In this document: in pieces, positions 7,604 to 16,903 of the stretch
Position numbering within the stretch: position 1 is the stretch's first letter
How the letters are laid out: each line of letters opens with the position of its first letter
Source of the DNA: DASXRA01 sp036502575
GTDB lineage: Bacteria; Actinomycetota; Actinomycetes; Mycobacteriales; Jatrophihabitantaceae
Direction of reading: 5' to 3'
DNA length: 64,000 bases
Assembly (NCBI GenBank): GCA_036502575.1
Contig: DASXYL010000018.1
Coordinates: forward strand, 1-64,000
Notes under the pieces: generated by a model
Told to the model about the DNA's origin: nothing
Database searches by the model: none
The model's input: the letters and a program-made list of their open reading frames with translations, nothing else
Translations under genes and position numbers: made by a program

Positions 7604-9391
7604 GTGCTGGAAGAGCTGCGCATCCGTGGCCTCGGCGTCATCCACGACGCGACGTTGCCGCTCGGTGAGGGGCTCACCGTCGTGACCGGTGAGACCGGCG
7701 CCGGCAAGACCATGGTGGTGACCGGCCTGCTGCTGCTGTTCGGCGGGCGGGCCGACTCGGCCCAGGTACGTACCGGCACCGACTCGGCGAGCGTCGACGG
7801 ACGTCTCCTGCTGCCGGCCGGGTCGCCCGCGGCTGATCGGGTCGCCGAGGCCGGCGGCGAGCTCGACGACGACGGCACCCTCGTGCTGCGCCGGTCGGTA
7901 AATGCGATTGGACGGTCCCGGGCGCACGTCGGGGGTGCGGCCGCGCCGGTCGCGGTGCTGAGCGCGCTGGCCGATCGCCTGGTCGCTGTGCACGGACAGT
8001 CCGACCAGCAACGACTGACCCGCCCGTCCGAGCAGCGGGCCGCCCTCGATCGCTATGCCGGGGTCGAGCTGGCCGAATACGCCGAAGCGTTCACCCAGTG
8101 GCGCCAGGCCACCGCCCGCCTCGCCGACCGGACGAGCCGGGCCCGCGAGATGCAGCGCGAGGCCGACCTGCTCGCGCACGGCATCGCCGAGATCGAGGCC
8201 GCCGATCCGCAGCCGGGCGAGGACACGGAACTGTCAGCACTCGCGACCCGGCTGGCCCACGCCGACGCCCTGCGCCTGGCCGCCCGCACCGCGCACGACG
8301 CCCTGCTCGGCGACGCCGACGACCCGGCCACCGACGCCGCCGACGTGAGCAACCTGATCGGGGCGGCCGCCCGGGCGCTCGGGCAGCAAACCGGGGACGA
8401 CGCCGAGCTGGACGCGCTGGCGGTTCGGCTCACCGACCTGTCGGCCGTCGTCACCGATCTCGGGGCCGAGCTCGCGTCCTACGCCGAGGGTCTGGACGCC
8501 GACCCGCAGCGCCTCGCGCAGGCCGAGGAGCGGCGCGCCGTGCTGTCGGGACTGACCCGCAAGTACGGCGACGACCTCGAGGCGGTACTCGAATGGGCGG
8601 ACGCCGCCCGCAAGCAACTCGCCGAGCTCGACGTCTCGGACGAGGCACTGGCCGCGCTCGCAGCCGAGCGCGACGCCGCCGGGGCGCGGGCCGCAACCCA
8701 GGCCGCCAGCGTCTCGGCGCAGCGCACCGAGGCGGCGGCCCGGTTGAGCAAGGCGATCACCGGGGAGCTCGCCGGGCTGGCGATGCCCAACGCCGAGGTC
8801 ACCGTCGAGGTCCGGCGGCGCGCGCCCAGTGCCGGATCGCCCACCTTGACGATCGACGCCGCCGAGGCCGGCGCCAGCGCCGACGGTGTGGACGACGTCG
8901 AGATCTTGCTGCGCCCGCACCCGGACGCGCCGGCCCTGCCGGTGCAGCGAGGGGCGTCCGGGGGTGAGCTGTCGCGGGTCATGCTGGCGATCGAGGTGCG
9001 CCTCGCCGGAACCGACCCCGTGCCGACGATGGTGTTCGACGAGGTCGATGCGGGCGTCGGTGGGCGGGCCGCGGTCGAGGTAGGACGGCGTTTGGCCCGG
9101 CTCGCCCGTGATCACCAGGTGCTCGTGGTCACCCACCTGCCTCAGGTCGCCGCCTACGCCGACCGGCACATTGTGGTCGACAAACCACCGGCGACGAGGA
9201 CGGGTGGGGTCACCCGAAGCGACGTCCACGCCGTCGAGGGCGAGCAGCGGGTGGCCGAACTGGCCCGCATGCTCGCCGGTAGCGAATCGGACACCGCCCG
9301 CGAGCACGCCGCCGAGCTGCTGGCCACCGCGAAGGCAGACGCTGTCCACAACGCGGACCGGCCGAAGCCGAAAACGGCGCGTCGACGGTAG
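7604..9391 (+). CDS. recN: DNA repair protein RecN
   Basis: A 595-aa SMC-like ATPase for double-strand break repair. Walker A is GETGAGKT (residues 29-36), two coiled-coil arms occupy roughly residues 150-390, the ABC signature is GASGGELSRVML (about 450), Walker B is MVFDEVDAGVGG (about 476), and the His switch is VVTHLPQVAAYAD. GTG 7604 was chosen because the N-terminal strand LEELRIRGLGVI begins directly after it; upstream in-frame codons overlap nadK. Confidence 0.95.
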   Translation: MLEELRIRGLGVIHDATLPLGEGLTVVTGETGAGKTMVVTGLLLLFGGRADSAQVRTGTDSASVDGRLLLPAGSPAADRVAEAGGELDDDGTLVLRRSVNAIGRSRAHVGGAAAPVAVLSALADRLVAVHGQSDQQRLTRPSEQRAALDRYAGVELAEYAEAFTQWRQATARLADRTSRAREMQREADLLAHGIAEIEAADPQPGEDTELSALATRLAHADALRLAARTAHDALLGDADDPATDAADVSNLIGAAARALGQQTGDDAELDALAVRLTDLSAVVTDLGAELASYAEGLDADPQRLAQAEERRAVLSGLTRKYGDDLEAVLEWADAARKQLAELDVSDEALAALAAERDAAGARAATQAASVSAQRTEAAARLSKAITGELAGLAMPNAEVTVEVRRRAPSAGSPTLTIDAAEAGASADGVDDVEILLRPHPDAPALPVQRGASGGELSRVMLAIEVRLAGTDPVPTMVFDEVDAGVGGRAAVEVGRRLARLARDHQVLVVTHLPQVAAYADRHIVVDKPPATRTGGVTRSDVHAVEGEQRVAELARMLAGSESDTAREHAAELLATAKADAVHNADRPKPKTARRR

Positions 9392-9466
9392 GCCCAGAAG
9401 CCCGTTTGGCGCCAACCGCGTGGCGGATGCGCGACGTCATCCATGACGGTGGCACCATAGGTAGCC

Positions 9467-10645
9467 ATGAAGCTCGCGACTCTGCGCCGTACGCGTGCCG
9501 GCGGTCTCGCCGGAGTGACCGGCGTCGCGCGACTCGACCGTCGCACCAAGCGTCTGGTCGGCCGGCTCAACCCCGGCGATATCGCGATCATCGACCATGT
9601 GGACCTCGACCGGGTCGCGGCGGAGTCGCTGGTCGCGGCCCGGGTGGCCGGCGTCGTCAACGCTCAGCCGAGCATCTCCGGCCGGTATCCGAACCTCGGC
9701 CCCGACCTGCTCGTGGCCAGTGGCATCCCGTTGCTCGACAATGTCGGCAACCAGATCTTCGGGGCGGTCAAGGAAGGCACCCGGGTCCGCCTCGACGGCG
9801 AGACCCTCTACATCGGCGAGCAGCCGGTCGCCACCGGCAGCGAGCAGGACGTCGGCTCGATCACCGCGCAGATGGCCGAGGCGAAGTCGGGTCTCTCCAC
9901 GCAGCTGGAAGCCTTCGCCTCCAACACCATGGAGTACATGAAGCGCGAGCGGGCGCTGCTGCTCGACGGCGTGGGCGTGCCCGACGTCCGAACGAAGTTC
10001 GACGACCGCCACGTGCTCGTCGTGGTGCGCGGCTACGACTACAAGGAAGACCTGGCCGCGCTTCGGCACTACATCCGCGAGTACAAGCCGGTTCTGGTCG
10101 GTGTCGACGGCGGCGCCGACGCGCTGCGTGAGGCCGGCTACAAGCCGCACATGATCGTCGGCGACATGGATTCGGTCAGCGACGAGGTGCTGTGCAGCGG
10201 CGCCGAGGTGATCGTCCACGCCTACCCCGACGGACGGGCACCGGGCCTGGCGAGGGTTCAGGACCTCGGGATCGAAGCGGTGACCTTCCCCGCACTGGGC
10301 ACCAGCGAGGACATCGCGATGCTGCTGGCCGACGAGAAGGGCGCATCGCTCATAGTCGCGGTCGGCACGCACGCAACTCTCGTCGAGTTCCTCGACAAGG
10401 GCCGCGGCGGCATGGCCTCGACGTTCCTCACCCGGCTGCGTCTCGGCGGCAAGCTGGTCGACGCGAAGGGTGTGAGCCGGCTGTATCGCAGCCGCATCTC
10501 CTCGGCCGCACTGCTGCTGCTCGTGCTCGCGGCGTTCGTGGCGATCGGGGCCGCCCTTGCGGTATCCGATGCGGGACGCACCTACCTTGACCTCTTCGGC
10601 GACAAGTGGGAACGGTTCGTCGAGTGGCTGCAGGATGTCTTCTAG
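9467..10645 (+). CDS. steA: SteA, septal cell-envelope factor
   Basis: A 392-aa protein matching SteA of Corynebacterium (Rv1697 in M. tuberculosis). The central part has a thiamine-pyrophosphokinase-like fold with VLVGVDGGADALREAGYKP and MIVGDMDSVSD, but the usual thiamine site is not obvious. A single membrane helix lies near residues 343-365 (ALLLLVLAAFVAIGAALAV), leaving a short C-terminal tail. SteA works with SteB in corynebacterial daughter-cell separation. Its stop overlaps the next gene by one base, so the two are translationally coupled. Confidence 0.9.
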   Translation: MKLATLRRTRAGGLAGVTGVARLDRRTKRLVGRLNPGDIAIIDHVDLDRVAAESLVAARVAGVVNAQPSISGRYPNLGPDLLVASGIPLLDNVGNQIFGAVKEGTRVRLDGETLYIGEQPVATGSEQDVGSITAQMAEAKSGLSTQLEAFASNTMEYMKRERALLLDGVGVPDVRTKFDDRHVLVVVRGYDYKEDLAALRHYIREYKPVLVGVDGGADALREAGYKPHMIVGDMDSVSDEVLCSGAEVIVHAYPDGRAPGLARVQDLGIEAVTFPALGTSEDIAMLLADEKGASLIVAVGTHATLVEFLDKGRGGMASTFLTRLRLGGKLVDAKGVSRLYRSRISSAALLLLVLAAFVAIGAALAVSDAGRTYLDLFGDKWERFVEWLQDVF

Positions 10646-11568
10646 TGATCTCCTTCCGGTATCACATCGTCTCGATCATTGCCGTCTTCTTGGCGCTGGC
10701 GCTGGGCATCGTGGTCGGCACGACTGCGTTGAACGGACCCATCACGAAGGACCTCCGGCATCAGGTCGACTCGTTGAAGAACGACCGCAACTCGCTATCC
10801 GACCAGGTCAAACAACTGCAGGGCCAGGTCGGCAATGACCAGAAGTTCGCCGATATGTACACGAGCCAGATCGTCAAAGGCCGGCTGCTCGACTCGAACG
10901 TCCTGATCATCGGCTTGCCCGGGGCATCCGGCGCCGTCAAGGACGGCCTGGCGAAGGTGGTCGCGGACGCCGGGGGCAAGGTCACCGGCAAGATCCAGCT
11001 CACCGGCGACTACACCGACCCCAAGCAGGCCGGCGCGATCATGAAGTTCGCCACCGGGGGCAACATCCAGCCGATCGGACTGACCTATCCGAGCACCGAG
11101 CAGGCGGGCCCCGTCGCCGGCGCCCTCCTAGCCTACGTGCTGCTCGGCAAGGGGCAGCCCAGCGACCTCAAGGCCGTGATCGCCGGTTTCTCGACCATGT
11201 CCATGCTTCAAGGCGCCGACGGCGCCAAGCCCGCGACCAGCGTCATCGTCGTGACCGACGGAACGATGCCGGTCGACGATGCCCGCGGGCAAACCGATCT
11301 CGCGCTGATCACCCAGCTGCAACAGCACGGCGGGCACGTGGTGGTGGCCGGTGACACGCCTGCGGCTACGGACGGCGGCGTGGTGGCGTTGGTGCGCGGC
11401 GATACGGCCGACAAGGCGACGGTCGCGACGGTCGACAACGCCGACACGGCGCTGGGCCGGGTTTCGACGATCATGGCCTTGGCCGACGTCGGGCAGCCCA
11501 ACACGATCGTGGGCCACTACGGCACGGCCGGTGGGGCGAAGGCCCTGTTCCCGAATCTGCCCAAGTAG
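10645..11568 (+). CDS. mctB: MctB/SteB family envelope protein
   Basis: A 307-aa protein with one N-terminal membrane helix (residues 8-27, IVSIIAVFLALALGIVVGTT) and a following coiled coil (SLKNDRNSLSDQVKQLQGQV), then a long extracytoplasmic domain. It belongs to the family described both as mycobacterial copper efflux protein MctB (Rv1698) and as corynebacterial SteB, the SteA partner; the sequence alone does not separate these roles. The GTG start at 10645 overlaps the steA stop (TAGTG). Confidence 0.85.
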   Translation: MISFRYHIVSIIAVFLALALGIVVGTTALNGPITKDLRHQVDSLKNDRNSLSDQVKQLQGQVGNDQKFADMYTSQIVKGRLLDSNVLIIGLPGASGAVKDGLAKVVADAGGKVTGKIQLTGDYTDPKQAGAIMKFATGGNIQPIGLTYPSTEQAGPVAGALLAYVLLGKGQPSDLKAVIAGFSTMSMLQGADGAKPATSVIVVTDGTMPVDDARGQTDLALITQLQQHGGHVVVAGDTPAATDGGVVALVRGDTADKATVATVDNADTALGRVSTIMALADVGQPNTIVGHYGTAGGAKALFPNLPK

Positions 11569-11577
11569 TCTGCGGCG

Positions 11578-12420
11578 GTGCCCGCCCGTCGGCGCCAGCC
11601 TGGCGTCCTGCATGCGCTCCGCACTGCGCTCGTCGCCTCGGCAACCGCCGCGGTCGTGACCCGGTTCGCCGATCGACCGCTGCTGGACGAGGTCCCAGGG
11701 TGGCGCCGGCAGAACTTCCGCGGACGCCGCGTCTCGTTGGCCGGCGGGTCCGGAGCTGCGGTCGGCTCGCTCGTCGGTGTGCTTCTCGAGCCGCCCGGAC
11801 GTCGCGGTCCGGCGTTGCTGGCCGGGGGAGCGGCTGCGGTCGCTGGTGCGTACGACGACCTGCTGGCCGGCCGGGCCGAGGTCGCCGGCGACAAGGGATT
11901 CGCCGGGCATCTCGCCGCGATTCGCGCCGGCCGGGTCAGTGGTGGCGCGGTGAAGATGGCGGTGATCGGCGGCTCGGCGCTGGCGGCTGCCGGTCGGCTG
12001 GACCGTTCCGGTGGGATCGGGGATCGCGTCTTGCGGGCGGCGGTGATCGCTGGATCCGCCAACCTGCTCAACCTGCTGGATCTGCGGCCGGGCCGGGCCG
12101 GCAAGGTTGCGGTGGTCGCCGGGCTGCTCGGTGCGTCGGGTCCGGCCGGCGGCGTGGCGGCGGCCAGCGCCGGAGCGGCGGCGGGTGTCCTGCCGGACGA
12201 CCTCGGCGAGCGCACGATGCTCGGCGATCTCGGCGCGAACACGCTCGGTGCGCTGGTGGGTGTGCGGCTCGCTTCCGGCTCCGTACGCACACGTATGGCC
12301 GCCCTTGCGGTGATCGGTGCGATCACGGCGGCGAGCGAGCGGGTGAGCCTGAGCGGGGTCATCGACAACACGCCTGCCCTGCACATGCTCGATCAGCTCG
12401 GCCGAGCAGCGACGAAGTGA
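11578..12420 (+). CDS. MraY/WecA-like polyprenyl-phosphate glycosyl-1-phosphate transferase
   Basis: A 280-aa multi-spanning membrane protein of glycosyltransferase family 4 (MraY/WecA superfamily). The cytoplasmic motifs are present in reduced form: AGAYDDLLAG with the Asp pair (near residue 91), SANLLNLLDLRPGRAGK (about 160) and LGDLGANTLGALVG (about 215). The final His-rich loop of MraY is missing, and the protein is shorter than MraY (about 350 aa), so it is not the peptidoglycan MraY. It probably loads a sugar phosphate onto a polyprenyl carrier. It lies between steA-mctB and a MurJ-like flippase. Confidence 0.75.
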   Translation: MPARRRQPGVLHALRTALVASATAAVVTRFADRPLLDEVPGWRRQNFRGRRVSLAGGSGAAVGSLVGVLLEPPGRRGPALLAGGAAAVAGAYDDLLAGRAEVAGDKGFAGHLAAIRAGRVSGGAVKMAVIGGSALAAAGRLDRSGGIGDRVLRAAVIAGSANLLNLLDLRPGRAGKVAVVAGLLGASGPAGGVAAASAGAAAGVLPDDLGERTMLGDLGANTLGALVGVRLASGSVRTRMAALAVIGAITAASERVSLSGVIDNTPALHMLDQLGRAATK

Positions 12421-14024
12421 CGTCGTCCGAGGGCGGCCCGGCTACCGGTCGGCGTCTGCTGCGGGCAGCGGCGCTGATCGCGGCGATCACCGTACTGGCG
12501 CGTCTGGTCGGCTTCGCTCGCACGACCGCGTTCGGCCACACGGTGGGTGGTGGCTGCGTCGGCGCCGTGTATCAGACGGCGAACACCGTGCCGAACATCG
12601 TCTTCGACATCGTCGCCGGCGGGATGCTGTCCGCGCTGGTCGTACCGTTGCTGGCTCCGGCGTTCGCGAACGGAGATCGGGAGACGGTGTCGCGGACGGT
12701 GTCTGCGCTGCTGAACTGGGCGCTGCTGATCTTGTTGCCGATGGCCCTGGTCCTCGCGCTGGCCGCACGTCCCATCGTCGAACTGCTGATGGGCAGTGGC
12801 CAATGCACCGGCGCCGTCGAGCTCGGCACCCGGATGCTGCTCGTGTTCGTCCCGCAGATCGTCTTCTATGGCGTCGGAGTCGTGCTCGGCGGCGCGCTCC
12901 AGGCCGGTGAACGGTTCGCGTGGCCGGCGCTGGCGCCGCTGTTGTCGAGCCTGGTCGTGATCGGCGCCTACCTCTGGTACGGACAGCTGGCCGGTGTGGG
13001 ACGCGACGCCGTCGGGCTCCCGCGCGGCGATGAGCTCGTGCTCAGCGTCGGCACCTCCGTCGGCGTGGTCGTGCTCGCGTGCTGCCAGGTGCCGGCTGTG
13101 CGACGCCTCGGCATCAGCTACCAGCGCACGTTGCGCTTTCCGGCCGGGTTGGCGCCGGCCGCCCGCCGGGCGGCGCTCGCCGGAGCGTTCACGCTCGGCG
13201 CGCAGGAGTTGTCGACCGCGGTGATGCTGCGTCTCGCGAACCAGGACACCGCCACCGGAACCGTGGTCGCGCTCGCCCAGGCGCAGACCGTGTTCCTCCT
13301 ACCGTGGGCGGCGTTGAGCATCCCGATCGCGACCTCGGCGTTCCCCAGATTGGCGACGTCGTGGGAACGTGGCGATCACGCGGCCGCCCGGCACCTGGTC
13401 ACTGGTGCGACCAGGGCGGTCATCGCGTTGAGCGCGTTGGGCGCCGCCGTCCTCGTCGCGGTGGCCGAACCGATCGGGAACGTGGTGCTGCAGCGCGGTT
13501 CCGGCGCACATGCCGCGGTCGCGCCGGCAGTCGTGGGATTCGCGTTCGGGCTGCTCGGCTGGGGGCTGGTCGCGCTGTTCGCCCGTTGCCTCTACGCGGC
13601 GCGGCAGGTAGCGGTCTCGGCGAAGGCCCAGGTGGCGGGGCAGGTGGTGGTGATGGTCGCCGATATCGTGCTTGCCGTGACCGTGTCCGCCCGCCATCGT
13701 GCCGCCGCCCTGGCGGTCGGCAACTCGATCGGGGTCACGGTCGCTGCCGTGTTGCTGCTGTTGGCGATGCGCCGCCACGGACTGCTCGACGACGTACGCG
13801 ACCGGGTCGTCGACGTGGTTCGCGGGGCGGGCATCGCGGCAGTCGCCGGCGCCGCAGGCTGGACGGTCGGTCGGATGGCCGAGGGACGAGGGGTCGTCCC
13901 GTCGATCGGTCTGGGGGTGGCCGCTGCCGGCGTCGCGGTCGCGATTGCACTCGCCGCGCTGGCGCTCGCCGATCGTGAACTGATCACCATTCTGCGATCC
14001 CGACTACGTGGCGGCCCGGCATGA
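12417..14024 (+). CDS. murJ: MurJ/MviN-like lipid flippase
   Basis: A 535-aa integral membrane protein of the MOP superfamily (MviN/MurJ). The N-terminal family motif is LARLVGFARTTAFGHTVGGG, followed by VYQTANTVPNIVFDIVAGG with the typical substrate-cavity region; about 14 membrane helices can be traced. MurJ flips lipid II; this one sits with a MraY-like transferase and a glycosyltransferase, so it could move a different polyprenyl-linked glycan. The GTG start overlaps the upstream stop by 4 bp (GTGA), and its own stop overlaps the next ATG. Confidence 0.85.
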   Translation: MTSSEGGPATGRRLLRAAALIAAITVLARLVGFARTTAFGHTVGGGCVGAVYQTANTVPNIVFDIVAGGMLSALVVPLLAPAFANGDRETVSRTVSALLNWALLILLPMALVLALAARPIVELLMGSGQCTGAVELGTRMLLVFVPQIVFYGVGVVLGGALQAGERFAWPALAPLLSSLVVIGAYLWYGQLAGVGRDAVGLPRGDELVLSVGTSVGVVVLACCQVPAVRRLGISYQRTLRFPAGLAPAARRAALAGAFTLGAQELSTAVMLRLANQDTATGTVVALAQAQTVFLLPWAALSIPIATSAFPRLATSWERGDHAAARHLVTGATRAVIALSALGAAVLVAVAEPIGNVVLQRGSGAHAAVAPAVVGFAFGLLGWGLVALFARCLYAARQVAVSAKAQVAGQVVVMVADIVLAVTVSARHRAAALAVGNSIGVTVAAVLLLLAMRRHGLLDDVRDRVVDVVRGAGIAAVAGAAGWTVGRMAEGRGVVPSIGLGVAAAGVAVAIALAALALADRELITILRSRLRGGPA

Positions 14025-15088
14025 GCGCCGTCACCCTCGTCCTGGCTTCCAGCACGGGTGGGGTGGGGGCGCACGTCGCATCGCTTGCGCGGGGCCTCGG
14101 CAGCGACGGGTGGCGGGTGAACGTCTGCGGGCCCCAGGCCACCGACGACCTGTTCGGCTTCTCGCGGGAGGGGGCGTCGTTCACGCCCATCAGCGGGAAA
14201 CCGGCCGACCCGCGCGCCGTGCGGGCGGTGCGTCGGGTGGCCGCCGGCTCGGACGTGGTGCATGCGCACGGCCTGCGGGCGGCGACCATCGCGGGACTGA
14301 CGCGCCGGCATCCCCTGGTGGTGACGTGGCACAACGCGGTGCTCGGTCCCGCCGACCTGCGGCGCCGGCTGCTCGGTGCGGGGGAGCGCTACGTCGCGCG
14401 GAACGCCGACATCGCGCTGTGCGTCTCGCCCGATCTCGAGGAACGCGTGCGGGCGCTCGGCGGCCGCGACGTACGCCCCGGTCCGGTCGCGGCGCCGCTG
14501 CGCGAACCCGAGCGGTTTCCCTCCGAGGTGCGTGACGCGCTCGGCGTGGGCGACACGCCGTTGCTGCTCAGCGTGGGCCGGCTGCATCCGCAGAAGGGGC
14601 ACGACGTCTTCATCGAGGCGGTGACGCACGTGCGCAAGCAGTGCCCGGCCGTCCGCGCAGTGATTGCCGGCGACGGCCCGCAGCGGCCCGAGCTCGAAGC
14701 GCTGATCGCCTCTCTCGACGCCCCGGTGATGTTGCTAGGTCGACGTGTCGACATTCCTGATCTGCTGCGGGCGGCCGACGTCGTGGTGTGGGCGAGCGTG
14801 TGGGAGGGCAGTCCGCTATCCGTCCAGGAGGCGTTGCGGGCCGGACGGCCGCTGGTTGCGACCCGGGTCGGCGGCCTCCCGGACATCGTCGGCGACGGCG
14901 CCGTGCTCGTTCCGCCGGGCGACGCCGAGGCGCTGGCTGCTGCGATCGACCGTGTCCTGCAGGACGCGGCCTGGGCAGCGACGCTGGCCGCCCGAGCCGT
15001 CGAGATCGCCCGGCGGCTGCCCAACGAGCACGACACACTGGCCCAGGTCGAGGCCGTTTACCGAGAGTTGATCGGCGCGTCGCGCTGA
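14021..15088 (+). CDS. GT4-family glycosyltransferase
   Basis: A 355-aa GT-B fold glycosyltransferase. The N-terminal glycine-rich loop is STGGVGAHVASLARGL, the acceptor-domain line is VVHAHGLRAA, the nucleotide-sugar domain has LLSVGRLHPQKGHDVFIEA, and the catalytic E-x7-E is in EGSPLSVQEALRAGRP (about residue 261). It starts by ATGA overlap with the flippase gene, so the four envelope genes 10645-15088 read as one operon. Donor and acceptor cannot be read from sequence. Confidence 0.85.
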   Translation: MSAVTLVLASSTGGVGAHVASLARGLGSDGWRVNVCGPQATDDLFGFSREGASFTPISGKPADPRAVRAVRRVAAGSDVVHAHGLRAATIAGLTRRHPLVVTWHNAVLGPADLRRRLLGAGERYVARNADIALCVSPDLEERVRALGGRDVRPGPVAAPLREPERFPSEVRDALGVGDTPLLLSVGRLHPQKGHDVFIEAVTHVRKQCPAVRAVIAGDGPQRPELEALIASLDAPVMLLGRRVDIPDLLRAADVVVWASVWEGSPLSVQEALRAGRPLVATRVGGLPDIVGDGAVLVPPGDAEALAAAIDRVLQDAAWAATLAARAVEIARRLPNEHDTLAQVEAVYRELIGASR

Positions 15089-15096
15089 TCATGCGA

Positions 15097-15129
15097 GGAG
15101 TCCACGCTCACCGTGTTAGCGTGGACTTC
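15097..15129 (+). promoter_or_regulatory. Hairpin abutting the pyrG start
   Basis: GTCCACGCT (15100-15108) pairs perfectly with AGCGTGGAC (15118-15126). The stem can be extended by A15099-T15127, a G-T pair and G15097-C15129, with a 9-nt loop. The 5' arm contains the only Shine-Dalgarno-like GAGGAG, and the loop contains the alternative GTG (15113). It ends one base before the preferred GTG start. Confidence 0.5.
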
Positions 15130-15130
15130 C

Positions 15131-16903
15131 GTGGATCGGACGCTGGCGCCCTCTGGGCAGCCCACCAAGCATTTGTTCGTTACTGGCGGTGTCGCCTCTT
15201 CGCTCGGCAAGGGGCTGACTGCGAGCAGCCTCGGCAGCCTCCTCAAGGCGCGCGGACTGCGGGTCACCATGCAGAAGTTGGACCCGTACCTGAACGTCGA
15301 CCCCGGGACGATGAACCCCTTTCAGCACGGCGAGGTCTTCGTCACCGGGGACGGCGCTGAGACCGACCTCGACGTCGGCCACTACGAACGCTTCCTCGAC
15401 ACCGATCTGGTCGGTTCGGCGAACGTCACCACCGGGCAGGTCTACTCCACGGTGATCGCCAAGGAGCGCCGCGGTGAGTATCTCGGTGACACGGTGCAGG
15501 TCATCCCGCACATCACCAACGAGATAAAGAGCCGCATCCGGGCGATGGCCGCGCCGGGGCCCGACGGCCAGATTCCGCACATCGTCATCACCGAGATCGG
15601 CGGCACGGTGGGCGACATCGAATCGCTGCCGTTCCTCGAGGCTGCGCGTCAGGTGCGCCACGACGTCGGCCGCGACAACTGCTTCTTCCTGCACGTGTCA
15701 CTCGTGCCCTACCTCGCGCCCTCCGGCGAGCTGAAGACCAAGCCGACCCAGCACTCCGTCGCCGCGCTGCGCAGCATCGGCATAGCGCCGGATGCCGTGG
15801 TGTGCCGCAGCGACCGCGAGATCCCCGACAACGTCAAGCGCAAGATCTCGCTGATGTGCGACGTGGATCTGGAAGCGGTGGTGTCGGCCTGCGACGCGCC
15901 GAGCATCTACGAGATCCCCAAGGTGCTGCACAGCGAGGGCCTCGACGCCTACGTCGTGCGTCGGCTGGGACTGCCGTTCCGCGACGTCGACTGGACGCTC
16001 TGGGGTGACCTGCTCGACCGCGTGCACAACCCGCGCAACGAGATCACCATCGCGTTGGTGGGCAAGTACGTGGACCTTCCGGATGCCTACCTGTCGGTCA
16101 CCGAGGCGCTGCGGGCCGCCGGGTTCGCGCGGCGGGCCAAGGTCCACGTCAAGTGGGTGCCGGCCGATACCTGCGAGGACGAGGTTGGTGCCGCCCAGCA
16201 ACTGTCCACCGTGGACGGTGTGGTGATCCCCGGCGGGTTCGGGGTGCGCGGCATCGAGGGCAAGATCGGCGCCGCCCGGTACTCGCGGGAGAACGGCATC
16301 CCGATCCTGGGGCTGTGCCTCGGCCTGCAATGCATGGTCATCGAGACCGCTCGGCACCTGGCCGGCATCGACGGCGCCAACTCGAGTGAGTTCGACCCGG
16401 AGACGCCGGCCCCGGTGATCGCCACGATGGCCGATCAGGTCGAGATCGTCGCCGGAAACGCCGACCTCGGCGGTTCGATGAGGCTCGGCGCGTACCCGGC
16501 AGTGCTGGCGGCCGGAACTCTGGTCGCCGAGGCGTACGGCGCCATCGACGTTTCCGAGCGGCACCGGCACCGGTACGAGGTGAACAACGCGTACCGCGAG
16601 AAGCTGGCCGCTGCGGGCCTCGTCTTCAGTGGGACGTCCCCGGACGGTCGGCTCGTGGAGTTCATCGAGCTCGACCGTTCGCTGCATCCGTATTTCGTCG
16701 CGACCCAGGCGCACCCCGAGCTGAAGTCGCGGCCGACGCGAGCCCACCCGCTGTTCCGCGGGTTGATCGAGGCCGCCTTGACCTACAACGCCGCCGAGCG
16801 GTTGCCGGTCGAGATTCCCGAGTCGCCCCACGAGATCGAGCCGCTGGACGGCGTCCCTTCCGTGAACGGATCGCCGAGTTACCAGAGCGCGGCGCTGCGG
16901 TGA
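15131..16903 (+). CDS. pyrG: CTP synthase
   Basis: A 590-aa enzyme that aminates UTP to CTP using glutamine. The synthetase domain begins TKHLFVTGGVASSLGKGLTA with the ATP loop, followed by MNPFQHGEVFVTGDGAETDL. The class I amidotransferase domain has the oxyanion segment IPGGFGVRGIEGK, the Cys nucleophile in LGLCLGLQ (about residue 395), and the His-Glu pair in AQAHPELKSRP. GTG 15131 gives an N-terminus the same length as mycobacterial PyrG; GTG 15113 would add six residues but lies in a hairpin loop. The stop overlaps the Nudix start (GTGA). Confidence 0.95.
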   Translation: MDRTLAPSGQPTKHLFVTGGVASSLGKGLTASSLGSLLKARGLRVTMQKLDPYLNVDPGTMNPFQHGEVFVTGDGAETDLDVGHYERFLDTDLVGSANVTTGQVYSTVIAKERRGEYLGDTVQVIPHITNEIKSRIRAMAAPGPDGQIPHIVITEIGGTVGDIESLPFLEAARQVRHDVGRDNCFFLHVSLVPYLAPSGELKTKPTQHSVAALRSIGIAPDAVVCRSDREIPDNVKRKISLMCDVDLEAVVSACDAPSIYEIPKVLHSEGLDAYVVRRLGLPFRDVDWTLWGDLLDRVHNPRNEITIALVGKYVDLPDAYLSVTEALRAAGFARRAKVHVKWVPADTCEDEVGAAQQLSTVDGVVIPGGFGVRGIEGKIGAARYSRENGIPILGLCLGLQCMVIETARHLAGIDGANSSEFDPETPAPVIATMADQVEIVAGNADLGGSMRLGAYPAVLAAGTLVAEAYGAIDVSERHRHRYEVNNAYREKLAAAGLVFSGTSPDGRLVEFIELDRSLHPYFVATQAHPELKSRPTRAHPLFRGLIEAALTYNAAERLPVEIPESPHEIEPLDGVPSVNGSPSYQSAALR

